From Streptomyces sp. WM6386 (GTDB lineage Bacteria > Actinomycetota > Actinomycetes > Streptomycetales > Streptomycetaceae): a stretch of DNA of 18,172 nucleotides. The first letter of the stretch is position 1. Every line of letters begins with the position of its first letter. The position numbers and the translations under genes were made by a program. The stretch lies in assembly GCF_000972385.1 (NCBI RefSeq), contig NZ_JXTE01000108.1, positions 1 through 18,172 of the forward strand, given 5' to 3'. The notes under the pieces are model-generated. The model was not told where the DNA came from. It worked only from the letters and a program-made list of their open reading frames with translations, and made no database searches. Below are positions 6,769-14,025 of this stretch, one piece after another.

Positions 6769-8469
6769 TCAGTCGGTTGACGACGGCCCGTCACGCCGCT
6801 CGTCACGGCGCGAACGCGTTCTTCCAGAACCCTGGTTGCCCGCCGAGCCACGCGGTACGCCGCGGGTGCCGCCGGGCGTCTGTCCATCGTTCGTGGTCCG
6901 GGAAGCCCCTCGCCCAGGTGCTGCCCTGGGTGTTCCAAGCACGCCGTCAGAACTGCCGGCTGGACGGCGAGGTGCCTGCCCCGCGCCCGGCGTCGATGCC
7001 GGTGCCCCGATCACCCCTCGCTGGCCGGGCCTCTCGCCCGCAGGGCGCGCGGCGGATGGTGCCCCCTCACCTCCGATGACATTGCCTCGCAGCGTCCTGG
7101 GACCACTGACACCAGACGCGGCTCCCGTTACGGGCTTACCACCGAGAACGCCATTGGTAGGACGCCCGCCTCCCGCACGCGCGGGGTTCGTGGCACCCAT
7201 GCCGGTGACAGGACCACGCGGGACGCTGCCGGTCGACTTGGCCGCCGCTCCCCCAGCCTTCGGCACCCCGCCGACTACGCCTCGTCCCATCGGACCAGGC
7301 GTACGGCCGGATGCCTGCCCAGGCGCGGTAGTGCGTCCCATCGGGCCCGTACCTGTGCGCGCAGCAGGGGCGCGATCGGACACACCGCCGCCTCGCCCCT
7401 GTGCCGAGGCGGGAGCCTTGCTCCGTGGTACACCGCCGAAGCCAGAAGTGCGCCCAGCTAGACCTCTCCCAGCGGGCGGCGCAGCAACGGGGGCGACGGG
7501 AGCAGTCGTTCCCACCGGAGTGATGCTGGGACCCGTCGTCGACGGCGGTGCAGCAGGCGTCGGCTTCATGGTTTCCTGCGGCGGCAACGTACCGACGCTG
7601 TCGATCTCTGTACCGACGTTCGGCGTCGGAGAGGCAGATGCGTCCACATTCTTGTGCGACGGCAGTTGCTCGCCGGAATGCGCCCCTTTCACCCCGGCGT
7701 CCACCGCACTGTTGCTTGCGATGCCTGAATCATTGGAGCTCGAGAGTGATCTCTGCCGAGGCATCGACTCACGCGGGTCCTTAAAGTCCGGCGGCGGCGC
7801 CGGCACCCCCACGTCCGGCATCTTAGGAAACACCGGCTCCTCAGCCCGCTGCATCTCCGCCCCCGACACCGTGTAGAACGAAGCCAACCGATACATCTGG
7901 TTGATCGCTTCCTGCCGGTCGCCCTCCGCCTTCACAGCCGCCGTGTACTCGTCATTGGCGTCGACCCGCTTCGCCTCGGGAATGTCATCGACGGCCTTGG
8001 GGTCGGTCCGCGTGTCACGCGGTGGCATGGACTTGCGCACGGACGCGAGCCCGGAGCTCGCCGCCATGACCTGCGTGCCCACCACATCCGCGTAACCGGC
8101 GAGGCCCAGTGCCGTGGTGACCAGGTCCATGCCCCAGTCGTAGAACGCGGTGTGGGCGTCGCCTTCCCAGTCGACCTTGCCGAGGTTGCGGCTGAGTTCG
8201 TCGGCGGCGTCGTTGATGGCGTCGCGGGCGGCGACGAGGGACGTGCCCGCGTTCTCCAGGAGTTCCGGGTTCGCGGACTCGACGATGTCGATCATCTGGT
8301 TGAGGTCGTGGCCCTCGAAGTTGGTCTTGCCGAAGTGGAAGCCCGTGCCGGAGCCCCCGAAGGGGTTCAGCTTGGTCATATCCATGACGGCGTCGAGGGT
8401 GCCGTTCTGGTGTGCGGCTTCCTGGTGTTCCGGCTTGTAGGGGTCCTGGTGGTTCTTCTCGCCGCTCAT
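6769..8469 (-). CDS. WXG-domain protein with long disordered tail, likely ESX substrate
   Basis: The 566-aa product starts at an ATG that shares one base with the stop of the preceding gene (TGATG), so translation is coupled. Residues 50-150 are helical with W101-E-G103 (GKVDWEGDAHTAF) and resemble an enlarged WXG100 domain; residues 165-210 continue helical. From about 210 to the end the chain is Pro/Gly/Ala/Arg/Thr-rich and must be disordered, with repeated GPMGR, GVxG and GRG elements, and no signal peptide or membrane segment. The layout (small helical partner, large WXG protein with a variable tail, then a mycosin) recalls PE/PPE pairs of mycobacterial ESX systems, without sequence evidence for the PPE motif. 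I infer it is exported as a heterodimer. Confidence 0.82.
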   Translation of the reverse strand: MSGEKNHQDPYKPEHQEAAHQNGTLDAVMDMTKLNPFGGSGTGFHFGKTNFEGHDLNQMIDIVESANPELLENAGTSLVAARDAINDAADELSRNLGKVDWEGDAHTAFYDWGMDLVTTALGLAGYADVVGTQVMAASSGLASVRKSMPPRDTRTDPKAVDDIPEAKRVDANDEYTAAVKAEGDRQEAINQMYRLASFYTVSGAEMQRAEEPVFPKMPDVGVPAPPPDFKDPRESMPRQRSLSSSNDSGIASNSAVDAGVKGAHSGEQLPSHKNVDASASPTPNVGTEIDSVGTLPPQETMKPTPAAPPSTTGPSITPVGTTAPVAPVAAPPAGRGLAGRTSGFGGVPRSKAPASAQGRGGGVSDRAPAARTGTGPMGRTTAPGQASGRTPGPMGRGVVGGVPKAGGAAAKSTGSVPRGPVTGMGATNPARAGGGRPTNGVLGGKPVTGAASGVSGPRTLRGNVIGGEGAPSAARPAGERPGQRGVIGAPASTPGAGQAPRRPAGSSDGVLGTPRAAPGRGASRTTNDGQTPGGTRGVPRGSAGNQGSGRTRSRRDERRDGPSSTD

Positions 8470-8903
8470 CAGTACCCCGCGTCGGTGTGGTCGGCCTTGT
8501 TGTCGCGCTTCAGCTGTTCATGCAGCATCTCGTCGCGCGACTGGTTGACCTCGGCCCGGATCTCGTGGAACCGGTAGCGCTGTTCGTCTTCGAGGTTGTC
8601 GAAGGTGACGTCAACCCCGTGAACGGCGATCTGCATCGCCTCCAGCTGCAGGCCGAGCGACTTGGACAGCGAGGTGATGCGCTCGTGGACGCGTTCGTAC
8701 TCCAGGTGGAGTGTCTGCGCCTCGGGGAAGTTGCCCGTGCCGAACGCATGTTGCGGCAGGCTGTGGGCGGCGACCTTCGACGAACCACCCGCTGAGCCCT
8801 CGAGGGTGGTGAGGAGGTCGTCCACGCGCTTCTTGAAGGTCGAAAGCGCATCCAGTCCACGCCGCACGTCGGCGGCGCCACCGCCCATGTCTGCAGGACG
8901 CAC
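8469..8903 (-). CDS. WXG-like helical partner with YxxxE tail
   Basis: The frame stays open up to 9086, but GTG at 8903 is preferred: GGGAGGG lies 9 bases upstream, and the predicted promoter at 8997-9025 is too close for a start at 9086. An ATG at 8888 is an alternative. The 144-aa product is two long helical segments (about 10-40 and 62-130) without a WxG motif. Near the C-terminus it carries Y110-R-F-H-E114, matching the type VII export motif YxxxD/E. Its stop overlaps the start of the 566-aa gene. I infer that the two proteins bind each other and that this one supplies the export signal, the role of the PE partner in mycobacteria. Confidence 0.75.
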   Translation of the reverse strand: MRPADMGGGAADVRRGLDALSTFKKRVDDLLTTLEGSAGGSSKVAAHSLPQHAFGTGNFPEAQTLHLEYERVHERITSLSKSLGLQLEAMQIAVHGVDVTFDNLEDEQRYRFHEIRAEVNQSRDEMLHEQLKRDNKADHTDAGY

Positions 8904-8996
8904 GAAGCCTGCCCTCCCCGTTGTTTCCCCGTTTGCGAAGCCATCGAGTGCCGCGCGGATGGTGTCGCTGTTCGTTGGGCGATGCACTCTTCTACC

Positions 8997-9025
8997 AGTG
9001 TAGTCATTGTGTAAATCGTGGCCAA
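8997..9025 (-). promoter_or_regulatory. Promoter candidate for the 144-aa/566-aa/mycosin operon
   Basis: Read on the minus strand, TTGGCC (9025-9020) and TACACT (9002-8997) are separated by exactly 17 bases, a fair match to the principal Streptomyces sigma factor pattern (TTGAC, TANNNT). The -10 sits inside a short palindrome CTAC-N4-GTAG, which could be an operator. It would give a leader of about 85 bases before the GTG at 8903. Confidence 0.5.
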
Positions 9026-9246
9026 CTGAACTTTGTGTGGGGTCAGTTACGAGACGGTCGAGGCTGGAACGGAACGACTGTCGCAAAATCGCTCACCTCG
9101 CCCTGAAGGCAGCCAAGTTGAGCGCTCTCCGCCCTGTCGGCAAGCCGCCGCATGTCGACCCCGAGGATTCACCGTCAGGCCTGATTCAGCCTTTGCTATG
9201 ACGAAATCCAGCGGTCGGCGGCATGGGTACGTCGCTCCGTCCGTCA

Positions 9247-9268
9247 CCGCGACAGCAAGGTGTCGCGG
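9247..9268 (-). terminator. Terminator after the DUF6183 gene
   Basis: CCGCGACA (9247-9254) and TGTCGCGG (9261-9268) form a perfect 8-bp stem with a 6-base loop, 20 bases past the stop of the DUF6183 gene in the direction of transcription. It separates the eccB-to-DUF6183 run from the next promoter. Confidence 0.6.
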
Positions 9269-9288
9269 GCGGGTGCCTGACCGAGCCC

Positions 9289-10366
9289 TCAGTCCGTCTC
9301 CGTCGCCGCGAGTATGGCGATCCGTGTGCGGGTGAGGTCCAGGCAGGCGAAGGCGATGTCCGTCATGTCGCCGACGAACCACCTGTTGTCGGTGTACTGA
9401 GGCACCGCGAAACGCAGCCAGCAGTGGCCCGCGGCCAGGCGTACGGCGTCGTACTGAGAGGTTTCCCCAGCGATGTCCATCAGCGCGTACAGGCTTTGCC
9501 AGGTGTGCAGTCTGGCGTAGGCGCCGTACTGGGCCTCGCCCCACAAGCCGCCCCCGAAGTCCGCCGCGAAGAGTTCACGGGCCAGATCGTCGGCTGTGGT
9601 GTGGACCGTGGTGAGGGTGTCGGGGGTGAGTGCGTGCAGGCTGTCGGCGTCGAGTTCGGCGAGCAAGGCCGTGTTGAAGTCCACTCGATCGACGGGCTCG
9701 GGCAGGATGTAGAAGGCCGCCTCATATTCCGCGAGTTGACTGAAACCCCTTGCGGCCGCAGCGGCCCGTGCGTCGTCCGGTACTCGACGGGCAGCACGGC
9801 CGGCGCTGGCGCCACCCTCAGTGGGCGGTACCTCAGGGTAGGCGGCGCGCAGCGTCTCCGGGGTGTGAGAGGCAGGCGAGGAACCCTCGATCCAGCTTCC
9901 GCTGCGCATCCCGCCCTCGAAGTGAAGCGAGTTGAGCGTCAACCAGGCCGAAGGATGCCTCAGTTCGCGCAGCCGGGCGCCATAAGCCTGGTAGGGGAGG
10001 TAGTTGTCGCGGCTGCGTCCGAGGCCGAAGCGCAGCGCCATCTCGTGCAGCAGACCTGCCCGGAACTCTGTCGCGGGATCGTCCACGGAGACAGGATCAT
10101 GGTCCTGGAACGGCGACCTGAGCTGCACGGTGCTCCGTCTCTGCACCAGTTGCCAGGCCATCCGTCGCGAGAGCTGCCGCCAGTCCTTGGCGTCCTGCTG
10201 TTCGGCCAGATCCTCTGCCAGGCGCACCGCCCGGTCCGTGGCCCGCTGCGTCAGACGGGACAGCTTGGCGATCACACGGCTGCTGTCGGCCGGCAGTGCC
10301 ATGAAGGCGTTCGGGATCGGTGGCGGCGTAGACCTCGAGGGTGGCTTCGTTGGGGAGCTCAGGCAC
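9289..10366 (-). CDS. DUF6183 family protein, apparent frameshift near the N-terminus
   Basis: The C-terminal part carries the blocks I know from DUF6183 proteins: LWGEAQYGAYARLHTWQSL about 85 residues from the end, and the terminal RIAILAATETD. The likely start is GTG at 10366, with AGGGTGA 7 bases upstream, reading MPELPNEATLEVYAATDPE. That frame degenerates after about 20 codons, and the rest of the gene is one base over: dropping the C in GAACGCC (about 10306-10311) joins them as TDPEAFMALPADSSR. The downstream frame on its own could start at GTG 10374 or ATG 10302, but both lack a good ribosome site. DUF6183 has no assigned function; the protein has no signal peptide or membrane helix and is presumably cytosolic. 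It follows the ESX genes by 63 bases. Confidence 0.72.
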
Positions 10367-10429
10367 GCAGTCACCCTATTCGGCGGTGTTCAGCAGCCGT
10401 CCGCCCCTTCCCTCAGTCGTCGCTCAGGA

Positions 10430-10879
10430 TCAGCACGCTCCACCCCGACTCGTCACCGCAAGCCGATACCCCGGGTAGGTCAAGCCTCCCTCTCCCCCGG
10501 TGATGCCAGGCGGCGTGTAGTCGTCCTTCTTCGAGCGGATGCGCTCCACGTGCACGCAGAACGCCGCGTCCGTGCCGCTGGCCGTAACGGTCAACTGTGC
10601 GTCGGCGTCCGTGCTGTAACTGGCCCGCTCGGCGTAGACGTCCCCCTTCGGGGCATCATCGCCGCGGTACTGGACGACCGTGTTCCCGATCAGGTCCTCG
10701 TACTCCTCGAACTCGGGGTACAGAGGGTCGCCCGATTGGTCGAGCTGGTAGGTGTAGCCGTCCAGGTCGTCCGTGGCTCCCTCTACCGCGCTGCTCAACT
10801 CGTCGTCACTCCACGACTTCTCGCTGGACAGGTCGATGCCGGCGAGGCCCTGCCAGAAGCAGATACACGCCATGGTCAC
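10430..10879 (-). CDS. Membrane-anchored protein of unknown function
   Basis: The GTG at 10879 overlaps the TGA of the previous small gene in GTGA, so coupled translation is the simplest start, giving 149 aa beginning MTMACICFWQGLAGIDL. The hydrophobic stretch extends upstream in the same frame (FVVARVVFVT), so an earlier start giving a full transmembrane helix is possible. The remainder is acidic (SWSDDELSSAVEGATDDLDGY) and rich in beta-type sequence, with two later cysteines, one in FCVHVERI and one as the last residue, and looks extracytoplasmic. I do not recognise the family. The position after a mycosin gene suggests an accessory role in the ESX envelope complex. Confidence 0.68.
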   Translation of the reverse strand: MTMACICFWQGLAGIDLSSEKSWSDDELSSAVEGATDDLDGYTYQLDQSGDPLYPEFEEYEDLIGNTVVQYRGDDAPKGDVYAERASYSTDADAQLTVTASGTDAAFCVHVERIRSKKDDYTPPGITGGEGGLTYPGYRLAVTSRGGAC

Positions 10880-11043
10880 GAAGACGACGCGCGCGACGAC
10901 GAACGCCGGGCCGGCAGCTCCTCCCCTGACGGGTAGAGACTCGCCCGCCAGCCCCTCACCCGGTCCGACTTGACGCACGCCATGATCACCAGCACCATGC
11001 CCAGGACGACGAGCATGGTCCTGAGTTCGGTCAACGCGTCCAC
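10876..11043 (-). CDS. Small single-pass membrane protein (55 aa)
   Basis: GTG at 11043 has GGAAGGG with 6-7 base spacing and lies inside the last codons of the mycosin gene (13-base overlap). The product reads MDALTELRTMLVVLGMVLVI then MACVKSDRVRGWRASLYPS and ends in a basic, Ser-rich tail. One transmembrane helix spans about residues 9-24; the following Lys/Arg residues suggest a cytosolic C-terminus. Nearly every codon ends in G or C, supporting real coding. The stop overlaps the next start. No function is known to me. It is short enough to be missed by gene finders, and could be a small subunit of the ESX membrane complex. Confidence 0.62.
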   Translation of the reverse strand: MDALTELRTMLVVLGMVLVIMACVKSDRVRGWRASLYPSGEELPARRSSSRASSS

Positions 11044-12275
11044 GCTTGCCCTTCCGCCTCTCGCCGCTTCCTGCGTCGCGCGTCCCTGATCGCCACCGCC
11101 GCCCCCCCGAGCCCAGCCACCAACACCCCCGCCCCCACCGCCACATACGTAGCCAGCCGGGCGTTGCGCTCGTCCGCCGTCTCGCCGGTCCGGAACGCCG
11201 CGGCCTCCGGGGCCTCCGCCTTCCCCAGCCCCTCCCGTGGGTTCGGCGACTCGATCGGGCTGTCGTCCTCCGTCAGCGCGCGGACCGGGTCCACCACGCC
11301 CCAGCCGACCAGGCGGTCGTGGCCCGCGAAGGTGCGCTCCGCGGTCTGTTCGATCTGGGCGACGACCTGGCGGGCCGTCCACGTCGGATGCTTCGCCTTG
11401 ATCAGGGTCGCCACGCCCGCGACATACGGCGCGGAGAAGCTCGTGCCGTTGTCGGAGCAGTGGCCGCCCTTGGGGACCGTGGAGATCATGTCTACGCCGG
11501 GAGCGGCTACGCCCACGATGTCGCTGGACTGGGAGAAGGCGGCGCGTTCGTTGTTGCGGTCGGAGGCGGCTACGGCGAGGACGCCGTCGTAGGAGGCCGG
11601 GTAGGTCTTCTTGACGTTGCCGCCCAGGCCGTCGTTCCCGACCGAGGCCACGACCACGATTCCCCGCGCGAGCGCCGCCTCGACCGCCTGTTCCAGGAGG
11701 AGTGTCGGCTTCGCCGCGTTCGACGTGTCCTGGGAGATGTTGATGACGTCGGCCTTGGCGTCGATCGCGTGGTGGATCGCGGTCGCCAGGGTTTCCGCCG
11801 TGCCGTGGCCCTCCGCGTCGTTCTGCTGGATCGGGATGATCGTCGCCTCGGGGGCCAGGCCCACGAATCCGGTGCCCTTGGCCGGGCGGGCCGCGATGAT
11901 GCCGGCGACCTTGGTGCCGTGGCCGACGGTGTCGGTGGTGCCGTTCTCCTTGCCGCGCTCGACGGGGTCGCCGTTGTCGTCCTTGAGGTTCTTGTCGAGC
12001 AGGTTGATGCCGGCGGCCGTGTCCACCGCAGTGGCGAGTTGCGGGTTCTTCACATCCACGCCCGTGTCGATCACCGCTACCCGTGCCCCCCTGCCCTTCG
12101 ACTGGGTCCACAACTCGTCCAGTTGGACTCGCTGAAGGGACCAGGGGCGGCCCGAGTACAGGCCGTTGGGGAACGTGCACTGGTCCGAGTAGGGGAGCTT
12201 GTCCGCGGCGGCCGCGGGGGGCGTGAGGGCCGTGGCCAGGGTCACCGCCGTCGCCGTCAACGTCGTACGAATCAC
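11031..12275 (-). CDS. mycP: Mycosin (subtilisin-like membrane-anchored protease), copy 2
   Basis: Two starts compete: GTG at 12293, overlapping the eccB stop as GTGA, and GTG at 12275 with GAGGGGGAG 7 bases upstream. The second gives a classic signal peptide (MIRTTLTATA to PPAAAA) and is used here, for 414 aa. The triad is D70 (AVIDTGVD), H119 (VGHGTKVAG) and S279 (NGTSFSAPYVAG), with N214 (SVGNDG). The mature N-terminus has the mycosin-type QCTFPNG segment (C33), which may pair with C273 (GHCSDNG) near the active site. A transmembrane helix at 375-396 is followed by a basic tail. The D, H, N and S motifs differ from those of the other mycosin in this window, so the two are old paralogs and not a recent duplication. 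Confidence 0.93.
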   Translation of the reverse strand: MIRTTLTATAVTLATALTPPAAAADKLPYSDQCTFPNGLYSGRPWSLQRVQLDELWTQSKGRGARVAVIDTGVDVKNPQLATAVDTAAGINLLDKNLKDDNGDPVERGKENGTTDTVGHGTKVAGIIAARPAKGTGFVGLAPEATIIPIQQNDAEGHGTAETLATAIHHAIDAKADVINISQDTSNAAKPTLLLEQAVEAALARGIVVVASVGNDGLGGNVKKTYPASYDGVLAVAASDRNNERAAFSQSSDIVGVAAPGVDMISTVPKGGHCSDNGTSFSAPYVAGVATLIKAKHPTWTARQVVAQIEQTAERTFAGHDRLVGWGVVDPVRALTEDDSPIESPNPREGLGKAEAPEAAAFRTGETADERNARLATYVAVGAGVLVAGLGGAAVAIRDARRRKRREAEGQAWTR

Positions 12276-12289
12276 TGCCGGACTCCCCC

Positions 12290-13816
12290 TCACGATCCCT
12301 GCGGCTGGCGTGCCGCGGCCGTCGACAGGCGGGGGCCCGTGGGCAGGAACTCCGACCAGACCAGGGGGACGGGCGCCGGGGCGACGTCCTTGTAGCCGAG
12401 GCGGATCTGGGCCTGCCGGTCCTCCTGCTGGAGTTGCTCACGGTCCTTGGCCGTCGTTCCGACGCCGGCGTCGTCCGTGGCGCTGTCGGCGTTGGACTGG
12501 AGGACGTAGCGCAGACCTGTGTCGGTGACGAGGAAGACCGGGCCGGCCTTTGTCGCCTTGCCCTGGAACTGGCGGAACAGCTGGCCGGAACCTGGGGTGA
12601 CGTAACCGCTGGTGGAACCCGTGGCGAGGGTCTTCGGGAAGTCGGTGCCCGCCCAGGTGCTCAGGGTCGTGGCGCCCGAGTCGGCGTCCACGTCGCGCAG
12701 CACGTTGCAGACGGTGCTGCGGCTGCCGTCGGCGTTCGAGGCCTCGTTGACGGGCGCCGGGTCGGCCGTCGGCCAGTTGTGCTCCGTGCCGAACGCCTTG
12801 CCGGGGACGATCGCGCCGGGGCTCATCTCCTTCGCCTGTCCGGCCTGGCCGAGCGGGGCCAGCTCCTCGCTGAAGAGGAGGAGTTGGGCGATGAAGGGCG
12901 ATACGGGTGCCACCCGGCCGGGCAGTACGACGTAGTACTGCTCGGTGTTGTTGTCGAACGCCTTGAGCACCATGCCGACCTTGTCGGTCGCCGCGTCCAG
13001 CTGGCCGGGGGCGCCGGCCGCCGTGCCGGGCGTGGCGGTGATCTGCGGGAAGGCGATCGGGTCGCCCTGGTGCAGGGTCGCCAGCCACGCGTCGGAGACC
13101 GACTGGGGTGTGCGGCCCGAGCCCACGACGGCGCGCAGCAGCAGTTCGTCGTCCTTGCCGATGGCGTACGACGTCCCGTTCGCGTCCACGATGTAGCGCT
13201 TGCCGTCGGGAGCCCGGACGTAGAGGAGTTGGCCGCCGTGCAGGCGTTCGTCCTTGCCCTCGGTCACCTGCATGTCGCGCGCGGCAAGGACCAGGGCCGC
13301 CTTCTGGATGGAGCGGCCTCCCGCGCCGGGGCGCTCGCAGACGACCCAGCGCTTGTCACCGCCGGCCTCCGACGCGGACGGCAGGCGGTCGGGCGCGTAG
13401 GGGATGCCGATGGTGACGCCGTGCGGGATCTTCCCGCTGTCGAGCACCGACTCGGCGACGGTCACGACGTCGCCCTGGCCCTCCTCCAGGAGCAGTTTGG
13501 CGGAGGCCATGTTGAGGACCGGGTGCAGCTGGATCTTGCCGTCCGTCTTGAGTACGACGTAGCGGGTGGTGGACTTGCTGGCCACGATCACCTTGGAGTT
13601 GGGCGTGTCCCAGCCGTCCGGCGCGGTCGGCTTGAACATGCCCCAGGCTCCGAAGACCGCCATCACGACGACTCCGACGATGATGCCGGGAACGATCGCG
13701 CGCAGGGGCCGTGGGGCTCCCTCCCCCGAGCCGTCGGGTGACGACTGCAGGAAGGCCGCGAGCATGCGGCGCTTCGCGAAGGTGTAGGCATTGAGCTGAT
13801 CCCGCCGAGATGCCAT
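12290..13816 (-). CDS. eccB: ESX core membrane protein EccB
   Basis: The ATG at 13816 is chosen because the EccB family typically begins MASRRDQLNAYTFAKRR; an in-frame GTG at 13843 adds nine residues and has no ribosome site. The product is 508 aa, the usual EccB size. A short cytosolic N-terminus is followed by one transmembrane helix (about 41-62) and a large periplasmic-side domain containing the family elements TPNSKVIVASKSTTRYVVL, LHPVLNMASAKLLL and IPHGVTIGIPYAPDRLP. Two cysteines, in WVVCERP and STVCNVL, could form the EccB disulfide. EccB is one of the four core components (B, C, D, E) of the ESX membrane complex. Its stop lies at the mycosin start, so the two genes are co-transcribed. 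Confidence 0.95.
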   Translation of the reverse strand: MASRRDQLNAYTFAKRRMLAAFLQSSPDGSGEGAPRPLRAIVPGIIVGVVVMAVFGAWGMFKPTAPDGWDTPNSKVIVASKSTTRYVVLKTDGKIQLHPVLNMASAKLLLEEGQGDVVTVAESVLDSGKIPHGVTIGIPYAPDRLPSASEAGGDKRWVVCERPGAGGRSIQKAALVLAARDMQVTEGKDERLHGGQLLYVRAPDGKRYIVDANGTSYAIGKDDELLLRAVVGSGRTPQSVSDAWLATLHQGDPIAFPQITATPGTAAGAPGQLDAATDKVGMVLKAFDNNTEQYYVVLPGRVAPVSPFIAQLLLFSEELAPLGQAGQAKEMSPGAIVPGKAFGTEHNWPTADPAPVNEASNADGSRSTVCNVLRDVDADSGATTLSTWAGTDFPKTLATGSTSGYVTPGSGQLFRQFQGKATKAGPVFLVTDTGLRYVLQSNADSATDDAGVGTTAKDREQLQQEDRQAQIRLGYKDVAPAPVPLVWSEFLPTGPRLSTAAARQPQGS

Positions 13817-14025
13817 CTGCGCCTGTCTCTCCCCGTGTTCCACCTGGGTCGCATCGGGCGTGCAGCGGGCATCACGTGCTCTCGCGCCCTCCGATGTCAG
13901 ACCGGCCCCCTACTATGCCTGGTAACCGAAGGTGCTGGTGGAGCGGGTAGGGTACCTGGGCCTTCAACAGCCTTGAATGACGCTGGAACAGCGGCGAGTT
14001 GTGTGGGGAACGGGGGGATGGAGTG
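13817..14025. promoter_or_regulatory. Divergent intergenic region between eccB and eccE
   Basis: This 209-bp stretch separates two divergent ESX operons and must carry their promoters if they are not read from elsewhere. On the plus strand TAGGGT (13948-13953), a common Streptomyces -10 form, lies about 70 bases before eccE, but no matching -35 is evident. On the minus strand CATAGT near 13913-13918 is a weak -10. No strong palindrome was found. Confidence 0.35.

Noticed and set aside
6731..7876. 381-aa Pro-rich plus-strand frame
   Set aside because: Antisense of the Gly/Ala/Pro-rich tail of the 566-aa protein; no ribosome site or independent feature.
8904..9086. Start of the 144-aa gene at 9086
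   Set aside because: The extension overlaps the predicted promoter, has no ribosome site and adds non-helical Arg/Thr-rich sequence.
9223..10503. 426-aa plus-strand frame antisense to the DUF6183 gene
   Set aside because: Arg/Gly-rich low-complexity translation with no family features; the minus strand carries recognisable DUF6183 blocks.
10876..12441. 521-aa minus-strand frame across the mycosin
   Set aside because: Only its last 55 codons look coding; the rest is an Arg/Gly/Pro-rich shadow of the mycosin, whose catalytic triad is intact in another frame.
11046..13741. Long plus-strand frames (449 and 435 aa) opposite the mycosin and eccB
   Set aside because: GC-driven antisense frames; they contain no motifs, while the minus strand encodes clear EccB and subtilase sequences.
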